DNA from: Xenorhabdus szentirmaii DSM 16338 | GTDB taxonomy: Bacteria > Pseudomonadota > Gammaproteobacteria > Enterobacterales > Enterobacteriaceae | Direction: 5' to 3' | NCBI RefSeq assembly: GCF_002632585.1 | Contig: NZ_NIBV01000002.1 | Span: 1,940,561 to 2,004,560 of the forward strand | Length of the DNA stretch: 64,000 nucleotides | Shown here: positions 60,054-64,000 of the stretch, piece by piece | Position numbering within the stretch: position 1 is the first letter of the stretch | Layout of the letters: each line of letters begins with the position of its first letter | Translations under genes and position numbers: made by a program | Notes under the pieces: model-generated | The model's database searches: none | Told to the model about the DNA's origin: nothing | What the model saw: the letters and a program-made list of their open reading frames with translations, nothing else

Positions 60054-63000
60054 ATGAATTACCCTGAAAAGTTGAAATCATTTCCTTTATCGGAAGCGCA
60101 AAGCAGTCGCTGGTTTCAATATCAAATCGACCCTGATAAGCGTGGTCAGAATAATAGTGCATTTTGTGCTCGCATTAAAGGATTAACACCTGAGCACCTG
60201 GAAAATGCCCTCAATAAATTGGTGCGAAGACACCCTATGCTACGGGCAAGTTTTGGGCTCGATAACGGAGAGCTTCGCTATTGCATAGCAGACAGCTGTA
60301 AAATCACACTTACCGTACATGATGCCCGACATCTCAGTGAAGAAGCCCTTCAACAACGTGTCCAGAATGATTGCTGGCATCTGTTTGATCCGGAACATCC
60401 ACTGCGGGTTTATGCCAGTTGGTATCAATGCAACCCGCAAGAAAGCGTGATAATGCTGACTTTTGACCATATGTCTGTTGATGGCTGGTCTTATTGGATA
60501 TTGCTGGATGAGCTGGGTTCACTGCTTTGCGGCAAACCTCTGGAGCCTGGATCAGAAAATAGCTTCAACGATTATGTGGAATGGCAACAAAAATGGTTAA
60601 AAAGTGCCGGCGCTAAAAAACAGCAACAATATTGGCAAGATACATTGGCAGGCGATTTAGCCGTATCACAATGGCCGCCTAAAAACAGCGCCCGGCCCGC
60701 GGCAGGGAAAGTGGCTTTAACCAACATTCTTCATCAGTCACTGTCACAGAAACTGCAAGCGATGGCCCTTAAGTATGATAACAGTCTGTTTGCCATCTGG
60801 CTCGCGGCATACCAGATCCTGCTCGGCCATTATACGGAACAGGACGACATTATTGTCGGTTCTATTATGCCGGGAAGGGGCCGTGCCCGCTGGGGAAAAT
60901 TGGTCGGGGAATTTATCAATCCAATCGCCTTACGCAGCCAGCTTGATGGCAATATGACCGTTCAGCAGCATATCTCACAAGCAGTGAAAACTATCCGTCA
61001 GGGTATTGAAAATCAAAAGTACCCATTCACTAAGGTATTGGAGCAACTGCAATTACAACGCAGTACAACCATTCATCCTGTTTTCCAAACCGCCATGATA
61101 TTCCAAAAAGCCAGATATATCGGCGACCTGACTGCTCTGTGGATGGCAGGGGATCAGGATATTACGGTGCAGTGGGGAAATGCGGAGCTGCGACCTTTTC
61201 CTTATCCTTTCTATGCCGATATCCCCGTTCCGTTAATGGTGAATATCCTGGAATCCGGCGATCAGATTGGCTGCGACTTTTATTATGATACCGCGGTATT
61301 TGACCGTGAATTCATCTCCCAGCTCATGCAAAACCTCACCACGGTGCTGGAAAAAATGGCAGATGATGAACAACAGCAGGTTAATCGTTTACCTGTTATG
61401 GATGAACAGGCCCGTCAGCAAATGCTTTGTGATTTCAACAAAACACACCAGCCTTTCCCACAAGAAGTTCTGATCCACCAATTAATCGAACAGCAAGCAG
61501 AGCAATGCCCTACAGCAACAGCAATACTCTTTGACAATGCACAACTCAGCTATGCCGAGTTGAATCAACGCGCCAATCAACTGGCTCATGCCCTTGTCAA
61601 CGCAGGTGTTCGCCCGGATGATCGCGTTGCCATTTGCATGGAGCGCAGTCTGGATATGGTCATCAGCCTGCTGGGTATTCTGAAAGCCGGAGGCGCTTAT
61701 GTCCCGCTCGACCCCGAATACCCCACAGACAGGCTCGCTTATATCTTGTCAGACAGCAGCCCGGTGGTTCTTCTGACCCATTACGATTTACAGGAACAAT
61801 TGCCTGCCACCGATATTCCTGTCTGGATTCTGGACAATTCCGTTGAACAAGACAACATCAGCCGTCGGCCCAGTGAAAATCCCAATCCCGAACTTTTAGG
61901 GCTGACATCCCGTCATTTGGCCTATGTTCTTTATACTTCCGGCTCGACAGGTTTGCCTAAAGGGGTGATGGTAGAACATATCAACGTGGTCAATCTGCTT
62001 CTCTCAATGCAGAAGATATTGTGCATCACTTCTGATGATACGATGCTTGCCTCGACAACCATCGGTTTCGATATTGCGGGCCTGGAACTCTATCTCCCTT
62101 TGCTCAGCGGAAACCGTATCGTTCTGGCTCCCTCCATGGCGGCTAAAGATCCCCATAAACTGGCAACATTAATCACAACACACAATATTAAAATCGTGCA
62201 GGCAACCCCTTCTGCTTGGCGAATGTTGCTCGATTCCGGCTGGGCTGGTGCAAATATCAAGGCCATCAGTGGCGGAGAAGCGCTGCCTTACGAACTTGCC
62301 CAACGCTTAAAAGAAAAAACGCGCAGTCTTTGGAATCTGTACGGGCCAACGGAAACAACGATCTGGTCAACTGCATCCCATGATCTGCTGATGAAACAGA
62401 AAAACGAACTCCCCCAATTTCAAATAACGGTTGGCCGACCAATCGCCAATACCCAAATTTACATACTGGATAAACACAACCAACCCGTTCCCATCGGGAA
62501 AACTGGAGAAATCCACATCGGAGGAGCCGGTGTTGCCCGAGGTTACCTCAATCGCCCGGAACTGACAGCAGAGCGTTTTATCGACGATCCATTCAGTGAA
62601 CACCCTGATGCCCGCCTGTATAAAACCGGTGATTTGGGGCGTTGGCTACCTGATGGCAGCATCGCTTATCAGGGACGCAATGATTTTCAGGTAAAAATTC
62701 GGGGATTGCGCATTGAACTGGGGGAAATCGAAACCCGCCTGACTCAATGTGCAGATATTCGTGAAGCCGTCGTTGTTGCCCGTGAAAGCGGGGTTGGTGA
62801 TACACGTCTGGTTGCCTACATCATTCCGCATCAAGGCTGTTTCCCGGGCATTGCTCAACTGCGTGAGCAACTCAGCAAAACACTTGCCGATTACATGGTC
62901 CCGAGTGCTTTTGTGATGATGGAAACTTTCCCTCTCACGCCGAATGGCAAACTCGATCGCAAGGCATTGCCTGCCCCTGATCACTCCGCTATGTCCACCC

Positions 63001-63293
63001 GTGAATATGCAGCGCCTGAAAGTGAAACCGAAGAACAATTGGCGGCTATCTGGCAAACACTGCTGGAGCTGGATCGGATAAGCCGTTATGACAACTTCTT
63101 CGAGTTGGGGGGGCATTCTCTGTTACTGCTACAGCTACAGTCGCAGATAAAACAAACATTTGATGTTGAATTATCGATTCATCAGCTGTTTTCCCATTCT
63201 ACTCTCTACCAGCTTGAAGAATGCATTGTCGACTCTCTCTTGCTGCAATTTGATCCAGAGTCTCTACAGGATATTTATAAATCAATTAATTAG
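60054..63293 (+). CDS. paxA: Single-module NRPS C-A-T, glycine-type A domain (PaxA-like)
   Basis: A 1079-residue initiation module. The condensation domain (residues 5-440) has the active-site motif DHMSVDGWS at 138, with the first His of HHxxxDG replaced by Asp and the catalytic second His kept. Such an N-terminal C domain would acylate the first residue with a fatty acid. The adenylation domain runs about 457-960 (YTSGSTGLPKG at 627), and its specificity residues read DILQIGLIW plus the core Lys, one substitution from the classical glycine code DILQLGLIW. The carrier serine is 1022 (ELGGHSLLLL). A roughly 30-residue C-terminal tail probably docks to the next synthetase. PAX peptides start with fatty acyl-glycine, which fits. 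GGGAG lies eight bases before the ATG. Confidence 0.82.
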   Translation: MNYPEKLKSFPLSEAQSSRWFQYQIDPDKRGQNNSAFCARIKGLTPEHLENALNKLVRRHPMLRASFGLDNGELRYCIADSCKITLTVHDARHLSEEALQQRVQNDCWHLFDPEHPLRVYASWYQCNPQESVIMLTFDHMSVDGWSYWILLDELGSLLCGKPLEPGSENSFNDYVEWQQKWLKSAGAKKQQQYWQDTLAGDLAVSQWPPKNSARPAAGKVALTNILHQSLSQKLQAMALKYDNSLFAIWLAAYQILLGHYTEQDDIIVGSIMPGRGRARWGKLVGEFINPIALRSQLDGNMTVQQHISQAVKTIRQGIENQKYPFTKVLEQLQLQRSTTIHPVFQTAMIFQKARYIGDLTALWMAGDQDITVQWGNAELRPFPYPFYADIPVPLMVNILESGDQIGCDFYYDTAVFDREFISQLMQNLTTVLEKMADDEQQQVNRLPVMDEQARQQMLCDFNKTHQPFPQEVLIHQLIEQQAEQCPTATAILFDNAQLSYAELNQRANQLAHALVNAGVRPDDRVAICMERSLDMVISLLGILKAGGAYVPLDPEYPTDRLAYILSDSSPVVLLTHYDLQEQLPATDIPVWILDNSVEQDNISRRPSENPNPELLGLTSRHLAYVLYTSGSTGLPKGVMVEHINVVNLLLSMQKILCITSDDTMLASTTIGFDIAGLELYLPLLSGNRIVLAPSMAAKDPHKLATLITTHNIKIVQATPSAWRMLLDSGWAGANIKAISGGEALPYELAQRLKEKTRSLWNLYGPTETTIWSTASHDLLMKQKNELPQFQITVGRPIANTQIYILDKHNQPVPIGKTGEIHIGGAGVARGYLNRPELTAERFIDDPFSEHPDARLYKTGDLGRWLPDGSIAYQGRNDFQVKIRGLRIELGEIETRLTQCADIREAVVVARESGVGDTRLVAYIIPHQGCFPGIAQLREQLSKTLADYMVPSAFVMMETFPLTPNGKLDRKALPAPDHSAMSTREYAAPESETEEQLAAIWQTLLELDRISRYDNFFELGGHSLLLLQLQSQIKQTFDVELSIHQLFSHSTLYQLEECIVDSLLLQFDPESLQDIYKSIN

Positions 63294-63329
63294 AGTTTCA
63301 TTTACTTTGTTTTGAGTGGTGATAATCAA

Positions 63330-64000
63330 ATGAATAATAACGAGCTTTCATCTCTATCATTAGCTGAACGCAGAAGACTACTTGAGTTAGCCAAATCAGC
63401 AAAATTGCCCCGCCAGTCTGCCCGGAAAACAGAAATCACACCACAATCACGTGATAATGGCGTGCCATTGTCCTGGTCACAGCAACGCCTGTGGTTTCTC
63501 GCCCAATTAGATCCCGCCGCACAAACCGCATACCATATGTCAATCGGTCTGAACCTGAAAGGCCAGTTAAATCGGGATGCCTTGCAGGCCGCGTTGGATA
63601 CTATTGTGGCACGCCATGAAATTATGCGTACAACTATTTCGACTTCGACAGAAACGCTCGGTGCAAAAGATGTTGAAACGGTAGAAGACGAAGCACAGCA
63701 ACTCATTGGCAGTAAAGATTGTCGTTTTTCCCTGATACAAGAAGATCTCAGGCAATTATTTTCAGAACAGAAAGAGAATCCTGAAGCCTTGCAAGCGGCC
63801 ATTGAAAATGCCGCCTACCTTGAAGCAACCCGCCCCTTTGATTTTACCCATGGCCCATTGGCAAGAGGGCGGTTGCTCACACTGGCCGAAGATCAGCATA
63901 TCCTGCTGTTAACCCAGCATCACATCATTTCTGACGGCTGGTCAGTGAATCTGCTGATGCATGAGTTATCCACGCTATATCACGCATTCAGTCAGGGATT
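63330..64000 (+). CDS. paxB: NRPS, N-terminal condensation domain, cut by window edge (PaxB-like)
   Basis: The open frame runs from ATG 63330 to the window end. It begins with a helical, charged N-terminal segment (LSLAERRRLLELAKSAKLPR), probably a docking helix. An L-type condensation domain follows: SWSQQRLWFLAQLDPAAQTA near residue 55 and HHIISDGWS at about 198. It starts 36 bases after paxA. In the PAX cluster this position is paxB, which adds lysines; the adenylation domains lie outside the window, so that cannot be checked here. Confidence 0.75.
   Translation, partial: MNNNELSSLSLAERRRLLELAKSAKLPRQSARKTEITPQSRDNGVPLSWSQQRLWFLAQLDPAAQTAYHMSIGLNLKGQLNRDALQAALDTIVARHEIMRTTISTSTETLGAKDVETVEDEAQQLIGSKDCRFSLIQEDLRQLFSEQKENPEALQAAIENAAYLEATRPFDFTHGPLARGRLLTLAEDQHILLLTQHHIISDGWSVNLLMHELSTLYHAFSQG

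Overview
The window looks like a chromosomal segment of an entomopathogenic enterobacterium, most likely Xenorhabdus (less likely Photorhabdus). Three things point there: enterobacterial core genes in the Escherichia coli order with closely similar proteins, an ERIC-type repeat, and two large nonribosomal peptide synthetase (NRPS) loci. One of these has the layout of the Xenorhabdus PAX lipopeptide cluster. The genus call is inference from gene content. No rRNA, tRNA or CRISPR array was seen.

Layout. 1-2510: the edge of a secreted-protein gene with a frameshifted start, then a three-gene PTS permease (EIIA, EIIB, EIIC; UlaABC-like) on the minus strand. 2717-4711: choline/betaine transporter BetT. 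4712-5420: decayed spacer with small repeats. 5475-20539: the complete 13-gene nuo operon for respiratory complex I (minus strand, nuoCD fused), with an ERIC element between nuoB and nuoCD. 21248-22252: the LysR regulator LrhA (HexA in Photorhabdus) with an unusual acidic tail. 23048-34388: a conserved E. coli-like block alaA, yfbR, yfbS, hxpA (yfbT), yfbV, ackA, pta. It is interrupted by a type VI secretion remnant (vgrG fragment plus mini-PAAR) and lacks yfbU.

34932-46598: a 3888-residue NRPS ordered C-A-T-C-A-T-C-A-T-C-T. Its second and fourth C domains are of a distinct HHxxxDH class that I read as dual condensation/epimerisation type. Its last module has no adenylation domain, and no thioesterase is present. 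47100-48495: two small AT-rich orphan genes and mobile-element debris. 48515-56200: a CycA-like amino acid permease and the complete arginine succinyltransferase operon astCADBE (minus strand). 57176-57553: a VOC-fold protein. 57943-64000: a peptide-exporter ABC protein, a stand-alone C-A-T NRPS whose specificity residues match glycine, and the start of the next NRPS. This is the arrangement of paxT-paxA-paxB.

How the parts relate. The left half is housekeeping energy metabolism: choline uptake, NADH oxidation, and acetyl-phosphate metabolism by AckA-Pta. LrhA/HexA homologues are known to control motility, virulence or secondary metabolism, so it could in principle control the NRPS loci, but nothing in the sequence shows that. 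The right half is accessory: two NRPS loci flank arginine catabolism, and none of the transport or catabolic genes is obviously tied to peptide synthesis except the ABC exporter. Functions are assigned from motif and sequence recognition by eye. Substrate specificities and C-domain classes need the computations named in the findings.
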